From Candidatus Peregrinibacteria bacterium GW2011_GWC2_39_14 (GTDB lineage Bacteria > Patescibacteriota > Gracilibacteria > UBA1369 > UBA12463), in assembly GCA_000993595.1 (NCBI GenBank), contig LBWJ01000005.1, positions 1 to 64,000 on the forward strand: a stretch of 64,000 nt of DNA, read 5' to 3'. The number at the start of each line of letters is the position of its first letter. Positions within the stretch are counted from its first letter, which is position 1. The notes beneath the pieces are model-generated. The model was not told where the DNA came from and made no database searches. It saw nothing but the letters and a program-made list of their open reading frames with translations. Shown piece by piece: positions 7,584 to 17,015 of the stretch. Position numbers and translations under genes: made by a program.

Positions 7584-9002
7584 ATGGTTTTCAGCTCAAC
7601 TGTATTTTTATTTCTTTTTCTGCCGGCGGCTCTTTTCACATATTACGCTGTAAATTTTCTTGCTCCATCGTTAAAAAATCTTACTTTAGTGCTTTTTAGC
7701 ATACTTTTCTACGCATGGGGCGCTCCAAATTTCCTTATGATTTTTCTTATCAATATAACCATTGATTATTTTTTAACCATATTGATGGATAAAGCCAAAG
7801 GGCGAAACGCTAAAAAAATATATCTAATTGCTTCCATAATAATAAATCTTGGAATTCTTATTTATTTTAAATATACAAATTATTTTGAAGCCGAATTCAA
7901 CTGGATTTTATCTATAATGGGCATGAAAACCATCGTATGGACAAAAATCATACTTCCAATAGGAATCTCATTCTTTGTATTTCACAAAATAAGCTACGTA
8001 GTGGATATATACAGGGAAAGAGAGAAACCATTTTATAATATTATCGACTACACTCTTTATTTAATGTTTTTTGCTCAACTAATCGCAGGACCAATAGTAA
8101 GATTCCATGAAATCGCACATCAAATAAAAGAAAGGCTACACACTTCGGATTTATTCTTAGAAGGAATTTGGAGATTTTCCATCGGCTTAGGTAAAAAAGT
8201 CATTATTGCAAACACAATCGGAGCCATGGTTGACGCGATATTCAGCTTCTCTTCTTCCGATATGAGTATGTCAATTGCATGGATTGGAATGCTTACGTAT
8301 GCGCTTCAAATATATTTTGATTTTTCCGGATATTCGGACATGGCAATCGGCATAGGAAAAATGTTTGGCTTCAATCTCCCGGAAAACTTTAATAGACCAT
8401 ATGTATCAAAAAGCATCACGGAATTCTGGAGAAGATGGCACATGTCTTTATCACGCTTCTTCAAAGATTATTTATATATACCGCTCGGCGGAAACAGATG
8501 TTCAAAAATAAGAAATTATCTAAACTTAATAATTGTTTTTACACTCACGGGGTTTTGGCACGGAGCAAACACTACGTTTTTAATTTGGGGCATTTATTAC
8601 GGGATATTAATCGTTATTGAAAAAGCATGGTTATTAAAAAAACTTGAAAATTTTCATCCAATAATATCAAATTTAATAACCTTTTTCTTTGTTTTAATAG
8701 GATGGGCAATATTTAGATCGGAAAACATGGAACAAGCGATAAGCTTCATAGGAAATGCATTCAGCTTTAACTCAAAATCATTATCCCTCCTATATTATGC
8801 GGGAATGAATAATAAAATTATTTTTATAACCATAGTTGCAATTTTATTAAGCTTTATAAATTTCAAATTCATTTATAAAATTTCGGAAAAATTCAAATTT
8901 GCATATGTGACAAAGGGAAGTATGGCAATTATTATATTGGTTTATTCGTATATAACGCTTTCTTCAGGAAGCTTTAATCCGTTTATTTATTTTAGATTTT
9001 AA
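7584..9002 (+). CDS. MBOAT-family polysaccharide O-acetyltransferase (AlgI-like)
   Basis: A 472-residue integral membrane protein with about ten hydrophobic segments. It begins MVFSSTVFLFLFLPAAL, the usual AlgI/DltB start. It carries the MBOAT core: YFDFSGYSDMAIGIGKMFGF, NRPYVSKSITEFWRRWHMSLSRFFKDYLYIPLGG, and TGFWHGA with the conserved His. MBOAT proteins of this type pass acetyl groups across the membrane to an extracytoplasmic partner that O-acetylates a polysaccharide. The partner gene follows with a TAATG overlap (stop and start share bases at 9002). The gene is intact. The target glycan is probably the surface polymer made by the surrounding genes. Confidence 0.92.
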   Translation: MVFSSTVFLFLFLPAALFTYYAVNFLAPSLKNLTLVLFSILFYAWGAPNFLMIFLINITIDYFLTILMDKAKGRNAKKIYLIASIIINLGILIYFKYTNYFEAEFNWILSIMGMKTIVWTKIILPIGISFFVFHKISYVVDIYREREKPFYNIIDYTLYLMFFAQLIAGPIVRFHEIAHQIKERLHTSDLFLEGIWRFSIGLGKKVIIANTIGAMVDAIFSFSSSDMSMSIAWIGMLTYALQIYFDFSGYSDMAIGIGKMFGFNLPENFNRPYVSKSITEFWRRWHMSLSRFFKDYLYIPLGGNRCSKIRNYLNLIIVFTLTGFWHGANTTFLIWGIYYGILIVIEKAWLLKKLENFHPIISNLITFFFVLIGWAIFRSENMEQAISFIGNAFSFNSKSLSLLYYAGMNNKIIFITIVAILLSFINFKFIYKISEKFKFAYVTKGSMAIIILVYSYITLSSGSFNPFIYFRF

Positions 9003-10404
9003 TGAATAACAAGGCTAAACAATTAACAAAGTACGTAATCATTGGAATATTTTTGATATTAACGCTCATGCCATTTATACCGACTCTCTGGAAGAAAAAA
9101 GATTAAAAACTCAAGTTCCAAAATTCAACATAGAAAACTTAAAAAACGGCTTATTCATGGAACAATTCCAAAAATATTTTAATGATAATTTTGGATTCCG
9201 AGAAACGCTGATAAAAATAAATAACATAATAGATTATGACGTTTTTAAAAGCACGAATAATAATAAGGTTATCATAGGAAAAAACGATTATTTATTTTAC
9301 ACGGATTACCTCGAAGGCTATGATAAAAGATCTTTACTTACAGACGAAGAAATATCTGAAATCGTAAAAAACATATATACATTTCAGGTGGACCTGGAAA
9401 AAAAGGGTATAAAATTTCTTTTTGTAATTACTCCAAATAAAAGCACAATTTATCCGGAATTTATACCGTTTACATGCAAAAAATGCGCCTATAACCACAC
9501 CAGATTTTTAAAAGAATTTAACAAACAAAACGTAAATCACGTCAACCTGATTCAGTCCTTGTCAAACTATAAAAACAAATATTCAATTTACTACAAAAGA
9601 GACAGCCACTGGAACTACGTCGGCGCATTCATAACGGCAAAAACGATAATAAGTCATTTATCAAACATAGATATAGGAAATGACGTACTATATAAAAACG
9701 CACAAACTCAAAGCGGAGACTTGGACAACTTGCTTGGAATACCGGCACAAAAAGAAACAAACACAATCCCGGAAATTAAAAACACCAATCACGAAAAGTT
9801 ACCACCTATTGTGCTCTATGGAGACAGTTTTGCAGAAAACTTAGATTATTATATAAACGAATATTCAACGGATTTTACAAGCATACGCATATCAATACCA
9901 AAAAACTCCTTGGAAAATTACAATATAAAAAATACAAAAATAGTAATCTTTGAAATAGCCGAAAGGTCTTTAGCAAAGCTAACGGAATATCAATTCGGTA
10001 ATTTCGAAAATCAAACAAAAATACCGTTTGAGTCTTATCAATATACCGATCTAGACATGTTAAAAGTTAAAGCCACAAATTACAATATAAGAACAAACGG
10101 AAGAAAAAATAGCGCCATATCTCCAACAGGAGAAAGTCCTTCAATGCTTTGGGATGTTCCGAAGCCTGAATATGCTGATTACTTACAAATGGATTTTCTA
10201 TTACCGCCAACAGAATCCAACGCCGAAGTTGAAACAATATCAGAGGATAACAAAACGACTGTAAAAACAATAAAATTTAAACCGGAGATGACGCGATATA
10301 TAATAGACATAAAGTCGCCAAATAGGCTAAAAACCATCAGAATAAAAACCGATGGAAAGACCGGATATGTAACAAGATCTATAAAACTAATGCATAAAAT
10401 ATAG
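9002..10404 (+). CDS. AlgJ/AlgX-like SGNH O-acetyltransferase, apparent frameshift near start
   Basis: Extracytoplasmic partner of the preceding MBOAT protein. An ATG at 9002 opens a short frame (ends 9106) encoding a basic start and a hydrophobic anchor, KYVIIGIFLILTLMPF. The family sequence then continues in another frame as YTDSLEEKRLKTQVP, typical of the AlgJ start, and runs to the TAG at 10404. The main frame has no start codon before the ATG at 9157. One base missing in a T run around 9050-9080 would join the two parts. The body has the catalytic SGNH/DHHW features KRDSHWNYVG and VLYGDSFAENL. Either this is a sequencing error or the secreted form is lost; starting at 9157 would leave the protein without an anchor. 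Confidence 0.8.
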
Positions 10405-10407
10405 TAT

Positions 10408-11370
10408 ATGAAACTTCTAATCACAGGCGGCGCCGGATTCATGGGCTCAAATTTCGTCCATTACATCCTAAAAAAATACCCGGATTATCAAATCGTTAAT
10501 CTGGATAAGCTGACGTATGCGGGGAATCTGGATAATCTACGCGATGTTGAAAAAAATCCAAATTACACATTTGTAAAAGGCGATATAACAGACGAAGCGC
10601 TTGTTGATAAGCTTTTTCAAGAACGTAAATTCGATACAGTCATAAATTATGCCGCAGAAACACACGTTGACCGCTCAATAACAGGTCCGCGAGATTTTGT
10701 GATAACCGACGTTGTTGGCACTTGCACGCTTCTTGAAGCTACAAAAAAATACAATGTAAAACGCTATATCCAAATCAGCACCGACGAAGTGTATGGAAGC
10801 ATAGAAAACGGCTCTTTTAACGAAATTTCTCCTTTTATGCCAAATAGTCCTTATAGTGCCTCAAAAGCAGGCGCAGACCACCTCTGCAGGGCTTATTTTA
10901 TAACATACAACCTACCTATAATCGTCACACACTCGTGTAACGTCTTTGGTCCGTATCAATATCCGGAAAAGGTCATTCCCCTTTTCATCACAAATCTCAT
11001 GCGCGGACTCAAGGTTCCGCTTTATGGTGATGGAAAAAATGTTCGCGAATGGATTTATGTTGAAGATCACTGCATCGCAATTGATGAAATCATGCATAAA
11101 GGCAAAATCGGCGAAGTATACAACATCGGCACCGGAAACGAAATTCAAAACATAGATCTTACAAAAATGGTTTTTGAAAAAATGGGAACAAGTGAAAACC
11201 AAATTGAATATGTTAAAGACCGTCTCGGCCATGACAGACGCTATTCCGTAGATTTTTCAAAACTAAAAAACGAGCTTGGCTGGACACCGAAATTTTCATT
11301 TTCAGAAGCGCTTTCAGAAACGATTAATTGGTATAAAAAAAACGAATCGTGGTGGAAAAAATTAATTTAG
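10408..11370 (+). CDS. rfbB: dTDP-glucose 4,6-dehydratase
   Basis: A 320-residue SDR with all RmlB hallmarks: TGGAGFMGSNFVHYIL (NAD loop), LDKLTYAGNLDNL, AAETHVDRSI, STDEVYG, the catalytic YSASKAGADHL, and NVFGPYQYPEKVIPLFI. It converts dTDP-glucose to dTDP-4-keto-6-deoxyglucose, the entry to dTDP-rhamnose and related deoxysugars. No rmlA, rmlC or rmlD lies next to it; they may be elsewhere. It follows the acetyltransferase gene by 3 bases, and its end overlaps the next glycosyltransferase by 22 bases, so they are probably co-translated. Confidence 0.94.
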   Translation: MKLLITGGAGFMGSNFVHYILKKYPDYQIVNLDKLTYAGNLDNLRDVEKNPNYTFVKGDITDEALVDKLFQERKFDTVINYAAETHVDRSITGPRDFVITDVVGTCTLLEATKKYNVKRYIQISTDEVYGSIENGSFNEISPFMPNSPYSASKAGADHLCRAYFITYNLPIIVTHSCNVFGPYQYPEKVIPLFITNLMRGLKVPLYGDGKNVREWIYVEDHCIAIDEIMHKGKIGEVYNIGTGNEIQNIDLTKMVFEKMGTSENQIEYVKDRLGHDRRYSVDFSKLKNELGWTPKFSFSEALSETINWYKKNESWWKKLI

Positions 11371-12245
11371 GATTTGTAATAGTCACATACAACAGCGCAG
11401 ATTGCATCGGCCACTTGCTTCAGAGCTTACCGACCATAAAAAACGTTGTAGTAATAGACAATAATTCAACGGACAAAACGTGCGAAATTGTTAAAAGTTT
11501 TGGATGTGAATTAATAGCAAACAAGCACAACCAAGGATACGGAGCAGGCGTTAATCAAGGCATAAAGCACTTATACGATAAATGTAACTATTTCTTTATT
11601 TTAAATCCAGACATAGTTATAAAATCGCTTAAATTTGAAGCGGACGATTTAGAAAAATACGGAATCATTCAACCGCTCGTACTTTTACCAAATGGAAACG
11701 TAAACGTAGAAGAATTAAGAATGAATGTTCTTGGCTTTGTATACCCATTAAATTACAACTGCGCTCCTAAGATAAAATCCAAAAAAGAAGCTACATTTTT
11801 TAGCGGTTCAGCTTTTATTTTAAGTAAAAAAACGATCGAAAAAGTTGGATATTTCGATGAATCTCTATTTTTATATTATGAAGACGTGGATTACGCAATC
11901 AGATGTACTACGACAAACGAAAAAATTCTATTTGACCCAAATATAATCGTCGAACACGATTATAAAAATTCCATTGGAAGCAAAAGTAAAAAGAAATGGA
12001 TATTAAAAAATCGTAGAATTATCGCAAACAGATATTTCAAAAACATTTGGCGCAAATTACTTTTCATCAAAAAACAAAAACAAGATTTACACACTTTAAC
12101 GGAAAATGAAAAAAACACATTTACCGCTTACATAAAACCAAAGCTCCTGCTTGGGTTCTACACAAAACAATTTTCAAAAATCGCACGTATAATAATAAAT
12201 GCATTTACAATCCCTTATTCGTTAATTATAAAACTTTTCATTTAA
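11349..12245 (+). CDS. GT2 glycosyltransferase (rhamnosyltransferase-like)
   Basis: A 298-residue GT-A enzyme. FVIVTYNSADCIGHLLQSLP is the family 2 N-terminal strand, followed by VIDNNSTDKT, the metal site region FILNPDIVI, and FFSGSAFILSKKTIEKVGYFDESLFLYYEDVDYAIR, which is the usual acceptor-side pattern in rhamnosyltransferases of the WbbL type. The start is GTG at 11349 or 11352, inside the end of rmlB; no ATG is available. Its position directly after rmlB suggests a dTDP-deoxysugar donor, by inference. It has no membrane segment, and its C-terminal 60 residues are basic and probably touch the membrane surface. Confidence 0.88.
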   Translation: MVEKINLGFVIVTYNSADCIGHLLQSLPTIKNVVVIDNNSTDKTCEIVKSFGCELIANKHNQGYGAGVNQGIKHLYDKCNYFFILNPDIVIKSLKFEADDLEKYGIIQPLVLLPNGNVNVEELRMNVLGFVYPLNYNCAPKIKSKKEATFFSGSAFILSKKTIEKVGYFDESLFLYYEDVDYAIRCTTTNEKILFDPNIIVEHDYKNSIGSKSKKKWILKNRRIIANRYFKNIWRKLLFIKKQKQDLHTLTENEKNTFTAYIKPKLLLGFYTKQFSKIARIIINAFTIPYSLIIKLFI

Positions 12246-13291
12246 ATCTTAACTCTCCCATGAAGCGCCGATCCCCTTCCTTTCAAAATTATTTCAACAA
12301 AATATCTAAAATATTTTTTAAGAAAGAATTTTTGCTTACATAAAATATACCAACTCGAAACGCGCTTGTGCTTCATTCGAGCGCGTCTTTCTTTTAAAAT
12401 CGCCTTCAAATTTCGCAAAAATACAAATCTCGAATGAAGAAAAAGTCTAACGATTTCAAACTTCAAAAATATCAAATTAATTAAAACAACCGTAATATCT
12501 CGAAATAGAAAAAATGGCATATTCAAAAGCAAAACCAAGGCTGGAGTGTTATAAAAATAGGCCTTAAGAAGATTCCCTTGAGACCTAAGCGCATACGCAT
12601 AATTTCTGACCTTTTTAATCGAAGCGTTAACCTTGTGATAAATAATAGATTTAGGTTCATAAACACATTTCCAACCATATAAAATACATCGAATCGACAA
12701 GTCCGCATCCTCATAATTCAAGAAAAACGATTCATCGAAAAGCCCGCACTGCTTAAGAGCTTCAACTCGATACAGGCTGTCGGCGCCACATGCACCCAAA
12801 ACTTCACATTTTTCATTTAATTCTTCACGTTTAAATCCCCTTCCTCTCGGCACAAAATCACCACAATTCAAAAAATCATGTCCTGCATTTTCAATCAAAT
12901 GATGATTTGCATATTGCAAAGATAAACCCGCAACAACGCCTATTTTTGGATCTTTTTCAGCCGCTTCAACGGCTTTATCCAAAAAGTCCAACTCAACAAC
13001 CGTATCGTTATTCAAAAAATAAATATAATCACTCTTCCCCTCCTTCAAAACATGCTTAACTACAAAATTATTTCCACCCGCAAATCCCAAATTCTCTTTA
13101 CTAATAAAAGTGCGCAATTTCTCCATTTTAAGCTCAGAAATTGCCTTAGACTGATCTAGCTCCGACCCATTATCTATAAGCAAAATTTCAAAATTCGGAT
13201 ACGTACATTTTATCAAAGAATCAAGACACTCAATCGTATCTTTTAAACCATTATAATTAATCATTATTATAGAAACTCGCGGAAAATTCAT
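12242..13291 (-). CDS. GT2 glycosyltransferase
   Basis: A 349-residue family 2 glycosyltransferase. Visible features are VSIIMINYNGLKDTIECLDSL, LLIDNGS, the metal site region FLNNDTVVE, GACGADSLYRVEALKQCGLFDESFFLNYEDADLSIR, and a basic, partly hydrophobic C-terminus after residue 240 (LVLLLNMPFFLFRDITVVLINLIFL) that probably anchors it to the membrane. It converges with the upstream plus-strand glycosyltransferase, sharing 4 bases at the stops. It is the last gene of a three-gene minus-strand unit with a DUF2304 protein and another GT2 enzyme. Sugar specificity is unknown. Confidence 0.88.
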   Translation of the reverse strand: MNFPRVSIIMINYNGLKDTIECLDSLIKCTYPNFEILLIDNGSELDQSKAISELKMEKLRTFISKENLGFAGGNNFVVKHVLKEGKSDYIYFLNNDTVVELDFLDKAVEAAEKDPKIGVVAGLSLQYANHHLIENAGHDFLNCGDFVPRGRGFKREELNEKCEVLGACGADSLYRVEALKQCGLFDESFFLNYEDADLSIRCILYGWKCVYEPKSIIYHKVNASIKKVRNYAYALRSQGNLLKAYFYNTPALVLLLNMPFFLFRDITVVLINLIFLKFEIVRLFLHSRFVFLRNLKAILKERRARMKHKRVSSWYILCKQKFFLKKYFRYFVEIILKGRGSALHGRVKI

Positions 13292-13299
13292 AATAAAAT

Positions 13300-13677
13300 T
13301 TACTTATCCTTTTTTAAAACCTTATCAATATCATGGCTATCTAAAGCCGCTTTTCGCGTTAAATCTGTAATTTTTTTATCAATATGTTCAACAACAACAA
13401 AAGTACGAAAAAATGCGTAAGTTAAAATTATCAACCATATGGCAAAAAACCCGCTGGTCCCGCTCTTAACCCCAAAAACTTGAGCAATGTAGTCTATAAT
13501 AAAAGGGAAAAATGCAAGTCCACCAATAACTCCCCACGTTACAACCCAGACAATAAGCTCTTTTAAAGTTCTTTCATGCCTTCTATATCTTGAAATCATT
13601 TTAAGAATCATTACTAAACAAAAAATCGTAGTAATAACTTGATATAAAGCAAACCCATGAAAAGTAAAAGCATTCAT
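13300..13677 (-). CDS. DUF2304-family membrane protein
   Basis: A 125-residue protein with three hydrophobic helices (about residues 6-26, 41-61 and 73-93) and a charged C-terminal tail. The order of helices and the conserved EHIDKKITDL-type segment after the last helix fit DUF2304. Proteins of this family usually sit beside DPM1-like GT2 enzymes in polysaccharide clusters, as here: the gene is 2 bases downstream of one and 8 bases upstream of another GT2. A helper role for a lipid-linked sugar transferase is inferred from that association; no activity is known. Confidence 0.75.
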   Translation of the reverse strand: MNAFTFHGFALYQVITTIFCLVMILKMISRYRRHERTLKELIVWVVTWGVIGGLAFFPFIIDYIAQVFGVKSGTSGFFAIWLIILTYAFFRTFVVVEHIDKKITDLTRKAALDSHDIDKVLKKDK

Positions 13678-13679
13678 AT

Positions 13680-14351
13680 TTATCTCATTAATGATCTAAC
13701 TATCAATTTAAAACCAGTCTCAAGACCATGTGCAAAATTTTGACCTTTAAGCTTTGTATAAGCGGTATAAGAAACCTTAACCGGCACCTCAATAAAACTT
13801 AAACGCGTTTCTTTTATTTCACGAAAAATTTCAGAACAATATTCAAACCGATTAGCTGTAATACGAATTTTCTTAGCAGCCTCTCTACTAAAAACTTTTA
13901 TACCGGACTGACTATCTGTGGAGTAAATACCGGAGATTAAATACGTAAGAAAATTTCCAATTTTATTAAACACTCTGCGGCTAAATGGAATTTTTTGTTT
14001 ATTCAAAAAACGCGATCCTATAACAACGTCGTATTTTCTCTTCAAAATCGGCTCAATCAAGCCTTCTATATCATCCGCTGAATGCTGACAATCAGCATCA
14101 AAAGTCACAATTGCATCTGCACCATTCTTCAAAGCAAAATCAATTCCGGTCTGTGTCGCAGCTCCAACGCCACAGTTAATAACATGCTTTATAGCAACCG
14201 CTCCGGCTCTTTCAGCTTCTTCAAAAGTTTTATCAGAACTACCATCGTCAACAACAACAATGTCGCGGTATCCATGGATTTTTAAATCATGCACAGCACA
14301 ACTAACGATTTTTGCCTCATTGTAAGCCGGAATGACTATAAAAGTTTTCAC
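13680..14351 (-). CDS. DPM1-like GT2 glycosyltransferase (polyprenyl-phosphate sugar synthase type)
   Basis: A 223-residue family 2 enzyme. TFIVIPAYNEAKIV is followed by VVVDDGSSDKT, IVTFDADCQHSADDI (a DxDxQH motif typical of dolichyl/undecaprenyl-phosphate mannosyl- or glucosyltransferases), and DVVIGSRFL. It would load a sugar from a nucleotide donor onto polyprenyl phosphate at the inner face of the membrane. It lacks C-terminal helices of its own; the adjacent DUF2304 protein could supply the membrane part. It is divergent from the O-antigen ligase-like gene at 14426 and is probably the first gene of its unit. Confidence 0.88.
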   Translation of the reverse strand: MKTFIVIPAYNEAKIVSCAVHDLKIHGYRDIVVVDDGSSDKTFEEAERAGAVAIKHVINCGVGAATQTGIDFALKNGADAIVTFDADCQHSADDIEGLIEPILKRKYDVVIGSRFLNKQKIPFSRRVFNKIGNFLTYLISGIYSTDSQSGIKVFSREAAKKIRITANRFEYCSEIFREIKETRLSFIEVPVKVSYTAYTKLKGQNFAHGLETGFKLIVRSLMR

Positions 14352-14425
14352 GGCGTTAGTTTATACCTTCAAAAACCAATCTGCAATATTTGTGATAAAA
14401 TGACCTCAAGTTAACAAACCTCACA

Positions 14426-16375
14426 ATGAAAAAACTTTTGATTTTAATACCATTCGCGGTAGCATTCATCTTCGCAATGCTTTATCGCGGCGGGATCTCA
14501 TTACACAGCCATTTTTTATGGGCAGGGCTATTGTTTATACCGGCACTAACACTACTTTTTACACGCAACGCAAATAAATCGTCAAATAAAACAAGCTCAC
14601 TGGCAAATATTTTTCTTATTTTTTTTATTGCCACCTTCTTTTTATCAATTGCACTTGCACCAATAAGCGGTTTTGGAATATATGATTTCTTAGCATACGT
14701 AAGCGGAGCAGTGACGTTTTTAATAATCAGCCAAACCACATTAAGTCAAAAAACAATCGATAAAGGTTTTACGTTTTTAGTTGCATCAGCATCAGGGTTA
14801 AGCCTCGCGGGACTTATTTTTTACATTTACCTTTCACCAACACGCGTATTTTCAACGTTCGTAGACTTCAATATGCTCGCAGTGTCTTTTCCAAATGCAT
14901 TCGCTCTATTTTTGTTACTAATTATTCCAATAACGATTTATAAACTTGTAAACGCAGAAAGTGCAAAGTTAAAACTCTACACGATCGCAACAATGCTTCA
15001 ATTTTCAGCCTTTATTCTCACGTTCTCACGAACATCGTGGCTAATGCTTGTTATTGCGGCAATTATCACAACGATCATTCTTCTTAAAAAAATAAAAACA
15101 TCAAAAAGCTTCTTGATTTTGAGTGGAAAACGCATAGTGTTCGCCTTTTTAATCGCACTGCTTTTGGCTTATGGATGCTCGCTTTTCAGGTCCATAAATC
15201 ACGAAACGCAAAACCCATATAACAAAATCACATTTCAAGCGGACGAAGGAAAAACTTCATACACAGACCGATTAAACCTGTTTGGAGCTTCAATGAAAAT
15301 CTTTTCAGAAAATCCATGGATAGGATATGGACCTTCGGCTTTTGATCAAATTGCAAAAAATCATCAACATAACTTGTATTTAAAAATCACTAACGATAGC
15401 GGAATTTTTGCACTCGCATTCTTTGTCGCATTTTTAATCTTCATCGCGCTATCAATAAAAAAACTGACACCGGAAATAACAGTTTTAGGAACATCTGTTT
15501 TACTCGCACTTGGCCAAAGCGAAATGGATTTTAATTTAAATTTTGTATCAAATTCGCTTTTATTTTGGGGATTTTTAGGAATAATCGCATCTCTATCAAA
15601 ACAAAATAAAATTTCCAAAAAACTTACACCCGGATATAAAAACCCGTACATCATTTTAGCCGCATTATTAAGCCTTATCCTCTTGTTTGTATCTGCGCAT
15701 GAAGCGTTCTACAAATTAAAATATAAAGAAGGACAAAATTTATATAAAAATGGTAAATACGAAGACGCATTAATAAAATTCGAGTCCGCTCAGCCATTAT
15801 TCTTCAAACAAGATTTAAATTATTTAATTGGCAAAACCTACATTCGAATGTCCAAGGGAGCTCCACCATATTCAAACCTAGGAATAAGGTTTTTATCAGA
15901 ACTTTCACAAAATGAAAAATCAATTGCCGTAAAAACAGTAATATACGAATTATGCCTTGTTAATGAGGAAAAGGAATGCCTAACATGGGCAATCCCGGAA
16001 CTTAAAAAAATCTACGAATACACAAAATCAAACTCGAATTTAAACAAAAATATTCGCATCTATTATGACTATTTAGCCGCTTTATATAAATCCGGATTGG
16101 ACTACGAAATCAAAAATCTTTTACCGGAAATACATGCGTTTTTAGACCAATATCAAATCGCGATTGAACACAATGAACAACTCGCAATAACAAGTGAAAA
16201 CCCCGGATATGCTCTAAAAATACACGATCTTATTATCGATTTTGCAAGAAAATTCAAGGAAAGCGAAACCGAAATAAACAAATTAATACTTACAAAAACA
16301 AGGCTTAATCGCGCAATAAACAATGAAAAAAGAAAATACAAAACCCTCTACGGCCAAGAACCTGAGGTCGAATAA
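14426..16375 (+). CDS. O-antigen ligase/polymerase-like membrane protein with C-terminal TPR-like region
   Basis: A 649-residue protein with about eleven hydrophobic helices over residues 1-430. The Wzy_C/WaaL motif is the segment SFENPWIGYG-like SENPWIGYGPSAFDQIA followed by HNLYLKITNDSGIFAL, which holds the His-Asn pair of the ligase loop. The C-terminal 200 residues are helical and soluble (LKYKEGQNLYKNGKYEDALIKFESAQPL), looking like degenerate TPR repeats. It would transfer or polymerise a lipid-linked glycan outside the membrane, joining the products of the surrounding glycosyltransferases to a carrier or to protein. Ligase and polymerase cannot be told apart from sequence alone. An AACCTC stretch precedes the ATG instead of a Shine-Dalgarno sequence. 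Confidence 0.82.
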   Translation: MKKLLILIPFAVAFIFAMLYRGGISLHSHFLWAGLLFIPALTLLFTRNANKSSNKTSSLANIFLIFFIATFFLSIALAPISGFGIYDFLAYVSGAVTFLIISQTTLSQKTIDKGFTFLVASASGLSLAGLIFYIYLSPTRVFSTFVDFNMLAVSFPNAFALFLLLIIPITIYKLVNAESAKLKLYTIATMLQFSAFILTFSRTSWLMLVIAAIITTIILLKKIKTSKSFLILSGKRIVFAFLIALLLAYGCSLFRSINHETQNPYNKITFQADEGKTSYTDRLNLFGASMKIFSENPWIGYGPSAFDQIAKNHQHNLYLKITNDSGIFALAFFVAFLIFIALSIKKLTPEITVLGTSVLLALGQSEMDFNLNFVSNSLLFWGFLGIIASLSKQNKISKKLTPGYKNPYIILAALLSLILLFVSAHEAFYKLKYKEGQNLYKNGKYEDALIKFESAQPLFFKQDLNYLIGKTYIRMSKGAPPYSNLGIRFLSELSQNEKSIAVKTVIYELCLVNEEKECLTWAIPELKKIYEYTKSNSNLNKNIRIYYDYLAALYKSGLDYEIKNLLPEIHAFLDQYQIAIEHNEQLAITSENPGYALKIHDLIIDFARKFKESETEINKLILTKTRLNRAINNEKRKYKTLYGQEPEVE

Positions 16376-17015
16376 AAAGCCTGCAAACAGACCGCTTCTC
16401 TTAATCGGCACAAGCAATCTGGGAAAATTCCGTGAAATAAAAGAAGTTTTGCGCGGACTACCTTTAAAATTCGTCATGCCGCAAGATCTTGGAATCATCG
16501 ATTCTCCGCATGAATCAGGCAAAACATACAAAGCGAATGCAAAAATAAAAGCAAAATTTTATTTTGAAAAATCTGGTGGAGTGAATACGCTTGCAGAAGA
16601 TTCTGGAATTGAAATTCATGCACTTCCAAATGCACTCGGACACAAAACTCGCAGATGGGGCAAAGGCGAAAAAGCATCAGACACAGAGTGGCTCACGCAT
16701 TTTTTAAAACAAATGGAAAAAGTCCCGGAATCAAAAAGAACCGCAGAATTCAAATGCACAGCCGCCTTGATTTGGAATAAAAAAACTTACACATTCGAAG
16801 GATCCTGCAAAGGAAAAATAACACATAGGCCTGAGGCGCCAATTTTAAAAGGGCTCCCCCTCTCCTCGTGCTTCAGGCCTAATGGTCAAAAGAAAGTTTA
16901 TGCAGCGCTTTCCGCACACGCCAAAAACAAACTCAGCCACCGCGGACAAGCCATTTCTAAAGCAAAATTAATTATTTATTCTCTATCTTCCTCCACTCTC
17001 TCGTTTCCCACCTAA
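16323..17015 (+). CDS. rdgB: Non-canonical purine NTP pyrophosphatase (RdgB/HAM1)
   Basis: A 230-residue protein of the Ham1/ITPase family. LLLIGTSNLGKFREIKEVL gives the T-x-N-x-x-K nucleotide loop, NTLAEDSGIEIHALPNALG holds the catalytic Asp, and LSHRGQAISKA is the base-recognition end. It hydrolyses ITP, dITP or XTP to the monophosphate and keeps damaged bases out of nucleic acid. The first 25 residues are a basic extension read through the end of the upstream gene (53-base overlap); a start further in would lose no domain, but no better ATG is seen. The central part is more diverged than usual. The 3' end overlaps the convergent sigma-like gene by 44 bases. Confidence 0.85.
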   Translation: MKKENTKPSTAKNLRSNKKPANRPLLLIGTSNLGKFREIKEVLRGLPLKFVMPQDLGIIDSPHESGKTYKANAKIKAKFYFEKSGGVNTLAEDSGIEIHALPNALGHKTRRWGKGEKASDTEWLTHFLKQMEKVPESKRTAEFKCTAALIWNKKTYTFEGSCKGKITHRPEAPILKGLPLSSCFRPNGQKKVYAALSAHAKNKLSHRGQAISKAKLIIYSLSSSTLSFPT

